Part shown: one piece after another, positions 1 through 4,961 of the stretch | Position numbering within the stretch: position 1 is the stretch's first letter | Layout of the letters: every line of letters starts with the position of its first letter | Origin: an uncultured Leucobacter sp. | GTDB lineage: Bacteria > Actinomycetota > Actinomycetes > Actinomycetales > Microbacteriaceae | DNA: 13,125 bases | Direction of reading: 5' to 3' | Assembly: GCA_937872275.1 (NCBI GenBank) | Contig: CALMSE010000323.1 | Location: 1 to 13,125, forward strand | Program-made: the position numbers and the translations under genes | The notes under the pieces: model-generated | Told to the model about the DNA's origin: nothing | Databases searched by the model: none | The model's input: the letters and a program-made list of their open reading frames with translations, nothing else

Positions 1-47
1 GGGTCGGAGACGGCGGGAAGTCGGCGCGGGCCTTCTGGCCGCGGCGC
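1..47. other. Short stretch downstream of the MerR gene, no gene seen
   Basis: This GC-rich stretch lies downstream of the first gene, at the window edge. On the minus strand it can form an imperfect GC hairpin (GGCC-AGAA-GGCC core) just after the stop codon, but no T-run follows, so I do not call a terminator. It may include the end of a neighbouring gene that cannot be judged from 47 bases. Confidence 0.3.
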
Positions 48-605
48 TCAGCCGGTCTTGCGCGTCTTGCGGCGCGCCGCCAGTTCGTCGACCCCGAGCG
101 GCTCCGAGGAGCCCGCCGCTCGATGCTCGTCCATGTCGACCAGCGAGGTCTCGACCTCGCGCAGCACCTTGCCGACCGCGATGCCGAACACGCCCTGCCC
201 GCGACTCACCAGGTCGATGACCTCGTCGTTCGAGGTGCAGAGATACACGCTCGCCCCGTCGCTCATGAGCGTCGTCTGGGCGAGGTCGTGCACCCCGGCC
301 TCGTGCAGCTGCGCGACGGCGGTGCGGATCTGCTGCAGGGAGATGCCGGTGTCGAGGAGGCGCTTCACGAGCTTCAGCACCAGGATGTCCCGGAAGCCGT
401 AGAGGCGCTGCGATCCCGAGCCCTGCGCGCCGCGCACCGTGGGCTCGACGAGCCCGGTGCGGGCCCAGTAGTCGAGCTGCCGGTAGCTGATGCCCGCGGC
501 CCGCGCAGCCACCGCCCCCTTGAAGCCGCCGTCGGCGTTCGGCTGCGGGAGCCCGTCGTCGAAGAGGGTGCCCGGGGCGGTGGAGTTCGGGGTGAAGTTC
601 TCCAT
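48..605 (-). CDS. MerR-family transcriptional regulator (Rv1830/McdR-like)
   Basis: Predicted cytoplasmic DNA-binding regulator of 185 aa. After an unstructured N-terminus (1-27), residues 28-95 form a MerR-type winged HTH: GAVAARAAGISYRQLDYWAR is the recognition segment, and SGSQRLYGFRDI followed by LVKRLLDTGISLQQIRTAV is the wing and dimerisation start. The C-terminal part (about 115-160, with YLCTSNDEVIDLVSRGQGVFG) is not a metal-binding MerR tail and resembles the second MerR gene of the mycobacterial garA-Rv1828-Rv1829-Rv1830 locus. I chose the ATG at 605 because AGAAGGG lies 5 nt upstream and the protein then opens like family members; an upstream in-frame start at 683 would add 26 unlikely residues and run through the candidate promoter. 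Family is confident; equivalence to Rv1830, which in mycobacteria is linked to cell-division control, is inferred from order and similarity. Confidence 0.88.
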   Translation of the reverse strand: MENFTPNSTAPGTLFDDGLPQPNADGGFKGAVAARAAGISYRQLDYWARTGLVEPTVRGAQGSGSQRLYGFRDILVLKLVKRLLDTGISLQQIRTAVAQLHEAGVHDLAQTTLMSDGASVYLCTSNDEVIDLVSRGQGVFGIAVGKVLREVETSLVDMDEHRAAGSSEPLGVDELAARRKTRKTG

Positions 606-610
606 CGCGA

Positions 611-617
611 CCCTTCT
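611..617 (-). promoter_or_regulatory. Ribosome binding site deciding the MerR start
   Basis: AGAAGGG on the minus strand, 5 nt before the ATG at 605. It supports the 185-aa form over the longer in-frame reading from 683. Confidence 0.6.
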
Positions 618-643
618 TGAAGCTCTCGTATGCGGCTCACTCA

Positions 644-672
644 ACCGTACCCGCCGTGGGGGTCCGGAGCAA
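644..672 (-). promoter_or_regulatory. Candidate promoter of the MerR gene
   Basis: On the minus strand, TTGCTC (672-667) and TACGGT (649-644) are separated by exactly 17 nt. They fit the -35 TTGnnn and -10 TAnnnT patterns of the housekeeping sigma factor in actinobacteria. The predicted start lies about 30 nt before the ATG at 605. This would let the second MerR gene be expressed apart from the FHA-ftsR pair. Inferred from sequence only. Confidence 0.45.
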
Positions 673-676
673 TTAA

Positions 677-695
677 CCTTCAACTAAAACTTTAG
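677..695. promoter_or_regulatory. AT-rich dyad upstream of the MerR promoter (possible operator)
   Basis: CTAAA-AC-TTTAG (684-695) is a perfect 5-bp inverted repeat with a 2-bp spacer. It adjoins an AT-rich run (671-683, including TTGAAGGTTAA on the minus strand) in otherwise GC-rich DNA. It lies just upstream of the candidate -35 box, a position suited to an activator or autoregulator. The binding protein is unknown; either nearby MerR protein is a candidate. Confidence 0.3.
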
Positions 696-711
696 GCGTG
701 TCGCCGGGGGT

Positions 712-1386
712 TCACTTGCCCAGCCGACGCCGGAGCACTCCGCCGCGCACCGTCTCCAGCAGGCCGGCGAGTTCCAGCGCCGCCTCGTCGCCGCGAGGGC
801 TGCCCGTCCGCGATCCGCGGGCCCCGACGGCCTGCCCGATCAGCTCGGCCTCGCGCTCGGCGGCGACCCTCACGGCGCGCAGGTGGCGCGGCGTGATCCC
901 CTGCTCCGCGAGACGCATCAGCGCGGTGAGCTCGGCCACCGTCTCGTGCGGGAACACCTCGGCCGCGGGCAGCATGCCGGCGGCGATCGCCTCGCCGATG
1001 AAGCGCGACGAGGCGCCCGTGAGGCGCTGCAGCTCGTCGCGCCCGAGCAGTCGGCGCGGCGTCAGGATGCTCGAGGCGCTGCGGGGGGCCGCGCCGGGGA
1101 TGACCGGATCGCGCCCGGCGTCCATCTCCTCCAGCACCTCCGCGATCACCCGCAGCGGCAGGTAGTGCTCCCGCTGCAGGGTGAGGATGAGCCTGAGCCG
1201 CTCGACGTGCGCCTGCGAGAACTTGCGGTAGCCCGACTTGGTGCGCTCGGGGCTCACGAGCCCCTGCTCCTCGAGGAAGCGGAGCTTCGACGGGCTGAGG
1301 TCGGCGAAGTCGCCCTGCAACCGCTCGAGGACCTGACCGATGCTGAGAAGCCCCGCGCTGGCCTGCGCGTGAGCCGGACGCCCCAT
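712..1386 (-). CDS. ftsR: MerR-family regulator, FtsR-like (Rv1828 / Cg1631 family)
   Basis: Predicted cytoplasmic regulator of 224 aa. Residues 13-85 form the MerR winged HTH: LSIGQVLERLQGDFADLSPS, then KLRFLEEQGLVSPERTKSGY and RKFSQAHVERLRLILTLQRE. A second helical segment (about 108-175: ILTPRRLLGRDELQRLTG, ITPRHLRAVRVAAEREAELI) matches the long C-terminal domain of the Rv1828/FtsR family and lacks metal-sensing cysteines. In Corynebacterium glutamicum FtsR activates ftsZ, so a role in cell-division gene control is plausible here. The gene starts 4 nt after the stop of the FHA gene, with AGGGG 7-8 nt before the ATG, so the two are almost certainly co-transcribed. This FHA-FtsR pairing is conserved across actinobacteria, which supports the call. 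A longer in-frame start inside the FHA gene is less likely. Confidence 0.88.
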   Translation of the reverse strand: MGRPAHAQASAGLLSIGQVLERLQGDFADLSPSKLRFLEEQGLVSPERTKSGYRKFSQAHVERLRLILTLQREHYLPLRVIAEVLEEMDAGRDPVIPGAAPRSASSILTPRRLLGRDELQRLTGASSRFIGEAIAAGMLPAAEVFPHETVAELTALMRLAEQGITPRHLRAVRVAAEREAELIGQAVGARGSRTGSPRGDEAALELAGLLETVRGGVLRRRLGK

Positions 1387-1390
1387 CCGC

Positions 1391-1867
1391 CTACCCCTGA
1401 TCCGGCAGGTCGAACCGCGAGGCAAAGAAGGTGAACTTGAACTTGCCCACCTGCACTTCTGCGCCGTCCTCCAGCTCCACCTCCGCGTCGATGCGGCGAC
1501 CGTCGCAGAACGTGCCGTTCAGGGAGCCCAGGTCGCGCACCGAGAAGCGCGTGCCCTCGCGGCGGAACTCGGCGTGCCGACGCGAGACCGTGACATCGTC
1601 GAGGAAGATGTCGACCGCGGGGTGACGCCCTGCGATCGTGCTGTCTTCATCGAGCAGGAACCGCGCGCCCAGGTTCGCGCCGCGGCGCACGACCAGCAGG
1701 GCCGCGCCCGAGGGCAGCGCCCGCACCGCCTCCTGCTCGTCGATCGTGAGATCGGTGGCGTGGGAGCGGATCATGGCGCCCAGATCTTCGCGGAACTGCT
1801 GGGTGGCGCGCGCCTCCGTGTCACCCGCTCGGCGGGTCTCGCGCTCGGCGTTCACGTCATCACCCAC
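1391..1867 (-). CDS. garA: FHA-domain protein, GarA/OdhI-like
   Basis: Small cytoplasmic phosphothreonine-binding protein, about 158 aa from the GTG at 1867. The FHA domain spans about residues 56-150 and has all hallmark residues: G80-R81 (STIAGRHP), S95-x-x-H98 (TVSRRHAEF) and N117-G-T (SLNGTF). In mycobacteria and corynebacteria GarA/OdhI binds and inhibits 2-oxoglutarate dehydrogenase, and is switched off when phosphorylated at an N-terminal ETTSVFR motif by PknG/PknB. Here the equivalent segment reads RATQQFRE (residues 20-27): the second Thr and the FR are kept, the first Thr is Ala. The start is uncertain, because neither the GTG at 1867 nor the in-frame GTG at 1855 has a strong ribosome site; the phosphomotif is included either way. 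Family assignment is firm; the metabolic role is inferred. Confidence 0.85.
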   Translation of the reverse strand: MGDDVNAERETRRAGDTEARATQQFREDLGAMIRSHATDLTIDEQEAVRALPSGAALLVVRRGANLGARFLLDEDSTIAGRHPAVDIFLDDVTVSRRHAEFRREGTRFSVRDLGSLNGTFCDGRRIDAEVELEDGAEVQVGKFKFTFFASRFDLPDQG

Positions 1868-1968
1868 TCTCGTTCGCGACGGACCGGGCGGCGTATCGCA
1901 CCCGTTACCTCTACGTTATCGCAGCGCTGCCGCGCGCGCATCTCGGAGACGGCCCGCCGCCGCCCGGA
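1868..1968 (-). promoter_or_regulatory. Upstream region of the FHA-ftsR operon
   Basis: This 101-nt gap lies between the end of the RamB-like gene and the FHA gene, both on the minus strand. On that strand TGCGATA occurs twice, at 1923-1917 and 1900-1894 (23 nt apart). Each resembles an extended -10 element (TGC then GATAAC or GATACG), but I find no good -35 for either. A 10-bp palindrome GCAGCGCTGC sits at 1921-1930. I see no T-run terminator after the RamB-like gene, so read-through into this operon is possible. Confidence 0.3.
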
Positions 1969-3477
1969 TCAGAGGCGTTCGTGGACCTCGAGGAACTCGT
2001 AGACCTCGTGGGCGTCGACGCCCGGGAAGGTGCCCGTGGGCAGCGCGGCCAGCAGGCTCGTGGGCGTCGCCGCTTCGGGCCAGGCCGCGCTCCCCCACTT
2101 GCGGGTGAGCTCGTCGCTCGCCCGGCGGCAGCAGCGCTCGTCGGGGCAGTCCGAGCGGCTGCGGTGCGGGGTCTCGCGCCCACGGAACCACTTCACCGCG
2201 TCGAAGGGCACCCCGACGCTCACCGAGTACTGCCCCTCCTTCGCCTTCTCGACGCGCGAGGTGCACCAATAGGTGCCGCCCGTCGCCATGTCGGTGTACT
2301 GGTACCAGGGGTTGAAGAGGTCGGGCTGGCTGAAGACGGTGCGCGCGGTCCAGTTGCGGCAGACGGCCGCCCCCTCGAGATTGCCGAGCGCGTCGGAGGG
2401 GAAGCGCACCCCGTCGTTCTCGTACGCCTTGATGAGGGTGCCCGACTCGTGCACCTTCATGAAGTGCACCTCGAGGTCGAGCCGCTCGGTGGCGAGGTTC
2501 GTGAAACGGTGCGCCGCCATCTCGTAGGACACCCCGAAGGCGTCGCGCAGATCCTCCATCGAGATCTGCCGCTGCCTCTTCGCCTCGGCGAGGGCCGTCA
2601 CCGCGCTCTCCTCGGGCAGCAGCACCGCACCCGCGAGGTAGTTGGCCTCTACGCGCTGCCTCAGGAACCCGCCGTACCCGCGGGGCTCCTCGTGGGCGCA
2701 CACGACGCTCGCCAGGGCGCGCAGGATCGGCGCCCGCGCGTCCCGGGAGGGCAGGGTGCTGCTCAGGTAGATCCGCCCATTGCGCTGGTCGATCACCGAG
2801 CGGGTGGAATGGGGCAGGTCGCCCACGTAGTGCAGGGTGAAGCCGAGCCTCTCGGCGATGTTGGCGACGAGCTGCTGCGAGACGGGCCCGCCCGCGTAGC
2901 CCGCGGAGTCCAGCAGCTTCGCGGCCGCCGCCTCGAGTTCGGCGTAATAGTTGCCCCGCACGCGCATCTCGGCGCGCAGCTCGGTATTGGCGCGACGCGC
3001 CTCCTCCGGCGTCGCCGCCCGCTCCCGGTGCAGCCGCTCGACCTCTTGATGCAGTCCGAGCACTGCCTGCAGCGTGTCGTCGGGGGTCGCCTTCGATACG
3101 CGGATCGCGCGGATGCCGAGCGAGCGGAAGACGGGGCCGCGCTGCGCCCGCTCGACCGCGATCTCGAGCGCCGCCCGTTCGCTGGGCGCCTCGTCCGCGA
3201 GCAGCTCGTCCACGGTGCAGTCGAGCGCCTGGGCGAGCGCCCGCAGGAGGGGCAGCCGGGGCTCTCGACGGCCGTTCTCGATCGCCGAGATCTGCGAGGG
3301 CGCACGATCGACGGCGGCGGCGAGCTGCTCGAGCTTCATGCCGAGCCCGGTGCGCCTCTCGCGGATGCGACGGCCGAGCACGAGCGCGTCGGCCTCCTCC
3401 TCCGCAGCGGGCGCGCCGGCAGCCGGGGTGGAGGTCGCAGGGGGTCGGTCATCGCTTCGTACGAGCATGTCCACCAT
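1969..3477 (-). CDS. ramB: RamB/ScfR-type transcriptional regulator (XRE HTH + IrrE-like + ScfR C-terminal domain)
   Basis: Predicted DNA-binding regulator of 502 aa. An XRE-type HTH occupies about 34-93 (RRIRERRTGLGMKLEQLAAA, PSQISAIENGRREPRLPLLR). A central IrrE/ImmA-like domain covers about 200-340 (GFTLHYVGDLPHSTRSVID, RVEANYLAGAVLLP). The C-terminal ScfR-type domain (about 370-460) carries C373, C405 and the cluster C444, C449, C450. RamB controls glyoxylate-shunt genes in corynebacteria and mycobacteria, and here the gene is divergent from aceA, which supports that role. The protease-like domain lacks an HExxH zinc motif (the nearest string is HEEPR, 262-266), so I expect a sensor rather than a peptidase. 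The start is not certain: ATG 3477 has GGGGA about 8 nt upstream, while ATG 3468 and TTG 3504 are in-frame alternatives. Whether it activates or represses, and its effector, cannot be read from sequence. Confidence 0.85.
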   Translation of the reverse strand: MVDMLVRSDDRPPATSTPAAGAPAAEEEADALVLGRRIRERRTGLGMKLEQLAAAVDRAPSQISAIENGRREPRLPLLRALAQALDCTVDELLADEAPSERAALEIAVERAQRGPVFRSLGIRAIRVSKATPDDTLQAVLGLHQEVERLHRERAATPEEARRANTELRAEMRVRGNYYAELEAAAAKLLDSAGYAGGPVSQQLVANIAERLGFTLHYVGDLPHSTRSVIDQRNGRIYLSSTLPSRDARAPILRALASVVCAHEEPRGYGGFLRQRVEANYLAGAVLLPEESAVTALAEAKRQRQISMEDLRDAFGVSYEMAAHRFTNLATERLDLEVHFMKVHESGTLIKAYENDGVRFPSDALGNLEGAAVCRNWTARTVFSQPDLFNPWYQYTDMATGGTYWCTSRVEKAKEGQYSVSVGVPFDAVKWFRGRETPHRSRSDCPDERCCRRASDELTRKWGSAAWPEAATPTSLLAALPTGTFPGVDAHEVYEFLEVHERL

Positions 3478-3487
3478 GGTGCCATCC

Positions 3488-3535
3488 CCGGAAAATTCCG
3501 GCAAGTAGAAATAATCGGATATTTCTCACCCGGAA
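3488..3535. repeat. CCGGAA inverted and direct repeats near the ramB start
   Basis: CCGGAA (3488-3493) and TTCCGG (3496-3501) form a perfect 6-bp inverted repeat with a 2-bp spacer, and CCGGAA recurs at 3530-3535. The two same-direction copies are 42 bp apart, about four helical turns, and flank the AT-rich dyad at 3507-3526. The arrangement suggests co-operative binding sites but is unproven. The left dyad lies 11 nt before the ATG at 3477, in the ramB leader. Confidence 0.35.
3507..3526. promoter_or_regulatory. Candidate operator dyad (AGAAATA-N6-TATTTCT)
   Basis: The two 7-bp arms are perfect inverted repeats around a 6-bp centre, whose middle CG step is also symmetric. It lies between the divergent ramB and aceA genes, where a shared operator is expected, and overlaps the best -10-like hexamers of both directions. 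RamB-like or cAMP-type regulators could bind here; neither the RamB nor the GlxR (TGTGA-N6-TCACA) consensus matches well. Confidence 0.45.
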
Positions 3536-3628
3536 CCGAGCGATCACCCCCCGGATCTCCCCCAATGATGGAACTACCGCCGCTTCGGTACTCGATGCGG
3601 CGAACACGAGAGACACAGGAGAAGCGAC

Positions 3629-4927
3629 ATGAGCACCGAGGCACCGCAGACCCCCGCCGAGCAGCTGGCATGGGACTGGGCGAACGACCCGCGCTGGGAG
3701 GGCATCGCCCGCGACTACAGCGCCGACGACGTCGTCCGACTGCGGGGCCGGGTTCAGGAGGAGCACACCCTCGCCCGCCGAGGCGCGGAGAAGCTCTGGC
3801 AGCAGCTGACCGCGGAGGCAGCCGAGGGCCGCTACACGAACGCCCTGGGGGCGCTCACCGGCAACCAGGCGGTGCAGCAGGTGAAGGCCGGCCTGCGCGC
3901 CATCTACCTCTCGGGCTGGCAGGTGGCGGCCGACGCCAACCTCTCGGGCCACACCTACCCCGACCAGAGCCTCTACCCGGCGAACTCGGTGCCGCAGGTC
4001 GTGCGCCGCATCAACAACGCGCTGCTGCGGGCCGATCAGATCGAGCACGCCGAGGGCATCCAGACCGTCTCGGACTGGCTCGTGCCGATCGTCGCCGACG
4101 CCGAGGCCGGCTTCGGCGGGCCGCTCAACGCCTACGAGCTCATGAAGTCGATGATCGGCGCGGGCGCCGCGGGCGTGCACTGGGAGGACCAGCTCGCGAG
4201 CGAGAAGAAGTGCGGCCACCTGGGCGGCAAGGTGCTCATCCCGACCCAGCAGCACGTGCGCACCCTGAACGCGGCCCGGCTCGCCGCCGACGTCGCGGGC
4301 GTGCCGACCGTCGTCGTGGCGCGCACCGATGCCGAGGCCGCGACGCTCATCACGAGCGACGTCGACGAGCGCGATCGCCCCTTCATCACCGGCGAGCGCA
4401 CCGCCGAGGGCTTCTACAAGGTGAAGAACGGCCTCGAGCCCTGCATCGCCCGCGCCCACGCCTACGCGCCGTACAGCGACCTCATCTGGATGGAGACCGG
4501 CACCCCCGACCTCGACCTCGCCCGCCGCTTCGCCGAGGGCGTCAAGGCGGAGTTCCCCGATCAGATGCTCGCCTACAACTGCTCGCCCTCCTTCAACTGG
4601 AAGCAGCATCTCGACGACGAGACCATCGCGAAGTTCCAGCGCGAGCTGGGGGCCATGGGCTACACCTTCCAGTTCATCACGCTCGCCGGCTTCCACGCCC
4701 TCAACAGCTCGATGTTCGACCTCGCCCACGGCTACGCCCGCGACGGCATGACCGCCTACGTCGAGCTGCAGGAGCGCGAGTTCGCCGACGAGGCCCGCGG
4801 CTACACCGCGACGAAGCACCAGCGCGAGGTCGGCACCGGCTACTTCGACGCCGTCTCCACCGCGCTCAACCCCGACGCCAGCACCCTCGCCCTCGTGGGC
4901 TCGACCGAGGAGGGTCAGTTTCACTGA
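3629..4927 (+). CDS. aceA: Isocitrate lyase
   Basis: Cytoplasmic enzyme of the glyoxylate shunt that cleaves isocitrate to glyoxylate and succinate, allowing growth on acetate, fatty acids or other C2 sources. At 432 aa it has the length of the bacterial short-form enzyme. The active-site signature KKCGHLGGK is at 193-201 with catalytic Cys195. Substrate and metal-binding segments are also present: [10 protein letters not shown] (95-104), [10 protein letters not shown] (155-164), ARTDAEAA (231-238), NCSPSFNW (317-324) and [13 protein letters not shown] (395-407). The C-terminus TEEGQFH matches the family's usual end, which closes over the active site. The ATG at 3629 is preceded by AGGAG with a 7-nt spacer. 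It is divergent from the RamB-like regulator and heads an operon with aceB 33 nt downstream. Confidence 0.97.
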   Translation: MSTEAPQTPAEQLAWDWANDPRWEGIARDYSADDVVRLRGRVQEEHTLARRGAEKLWQQLTAEAAEGRYTNALGALTGNQAVQQVKAGLRAIYLSGWQVAADANLSGHTYPDQSLYPANSVPQVVRRINNALLRADQIEHAEGIQTVSDWLVPIVADAEAGFGGPLNAYELMKSMIGAGAAGVHWEDQLASEKKCGHLGGKVLIPTQQHVRTLNAARLAADVAGVPTVVVARTDAEAATLITSDVDERDRPFITGERTAEGFYKVKNGLEPCIARAHAYAPYSDLIWMETGTPDLDLARRFAEGVKAEFPDQMLAYNCSPSFNWKQHLDDETIAKFQRELGAMGYTFQFITLAGFHALNSSMFDLAHGYARDGMTAYVELQEREFADEARGYTATKHQREVGTGYFDAVSTALNPDASTLALVGSTEEGQFH

Positions 4928-4934
4928 CCCGCCC

Positions 4935-4961
4935 ATGAACGCAGAAAGGCAGTTCCACTGA
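4935..4961 (+). other. 8-codon mini-ORF linking aceA and aceB
   Basis: An ATG 7 nt after the aceA stop opens a reading frame encoding MNAERQFH. Its TGA (4959-4961) shares its last base with the aceB ATG (4961-4963). Its last four codons and stop (CAG TTC CAC TGA) nearly repeat the end of aceA (CAG TTT CAC TGA), so both end in QFH. It has no ribosome site of its own, so any translation would be re-initiation after aceA. It may be a translational-coupling relay or simply the trace of a small duplication. Confidence 0.35.

Larger units (their letters stand above)
3478..3628. promoter_or_regulatory. Divergent control region between ramB and aceA
   Basis: This 151-bp gap must hold the promoters of ramB (leftward) and aceA (rightward). 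It contains an AT-rich island at about 3491-3527 that stands out from the surrounding DNA. Weak promoter-like matches are GATTAT (3516-3511, minus strand) for ramB, and TTCCGG-16 nt-GATATT (3496-3523, plus strand) or TACTCG near 3590 for aceA. None is close to consensus, consistent with regulated promoters. The aceA ribosome site AGGAG is at 3617-3621, 7 nt before its ATG. I found no copy of the AAAGTTTGCAAA-type RamB motif described in corynebacteria. Confidence 0.55.

Noticed and set aside
606..683. Extension of the first MerR protein to an upstream in-frame ATG at 683
   Set aside because: The extra 26 residues are Arg-rich and unlike the family, there is no ribosome site, and the stretch covers a good candidate promoter.
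690..711. GGCG-ACA-CGCC hairpin followed by TAAAGTTTT as an ftsR terminator
   Set aside because: A 4-bp stem is too short to support a terminator call.
1969..3504. The RamB-like gene as a phage ImmA-type or toxin-antitoxin regulator
   Set aside because: It has the full ScfR C-terminal domain, lacks the HExxH motif and is divergent from aceA; no phage genes are nearby.
1981..4938. A roughly 985-codon open frame on the plus strand across ramB and aceA
   Set aside because: It runs antisense to ramB and in a wrong frame of aceA; the protein is repetitive in Arg, Gly and Ala with no recognisable domain.
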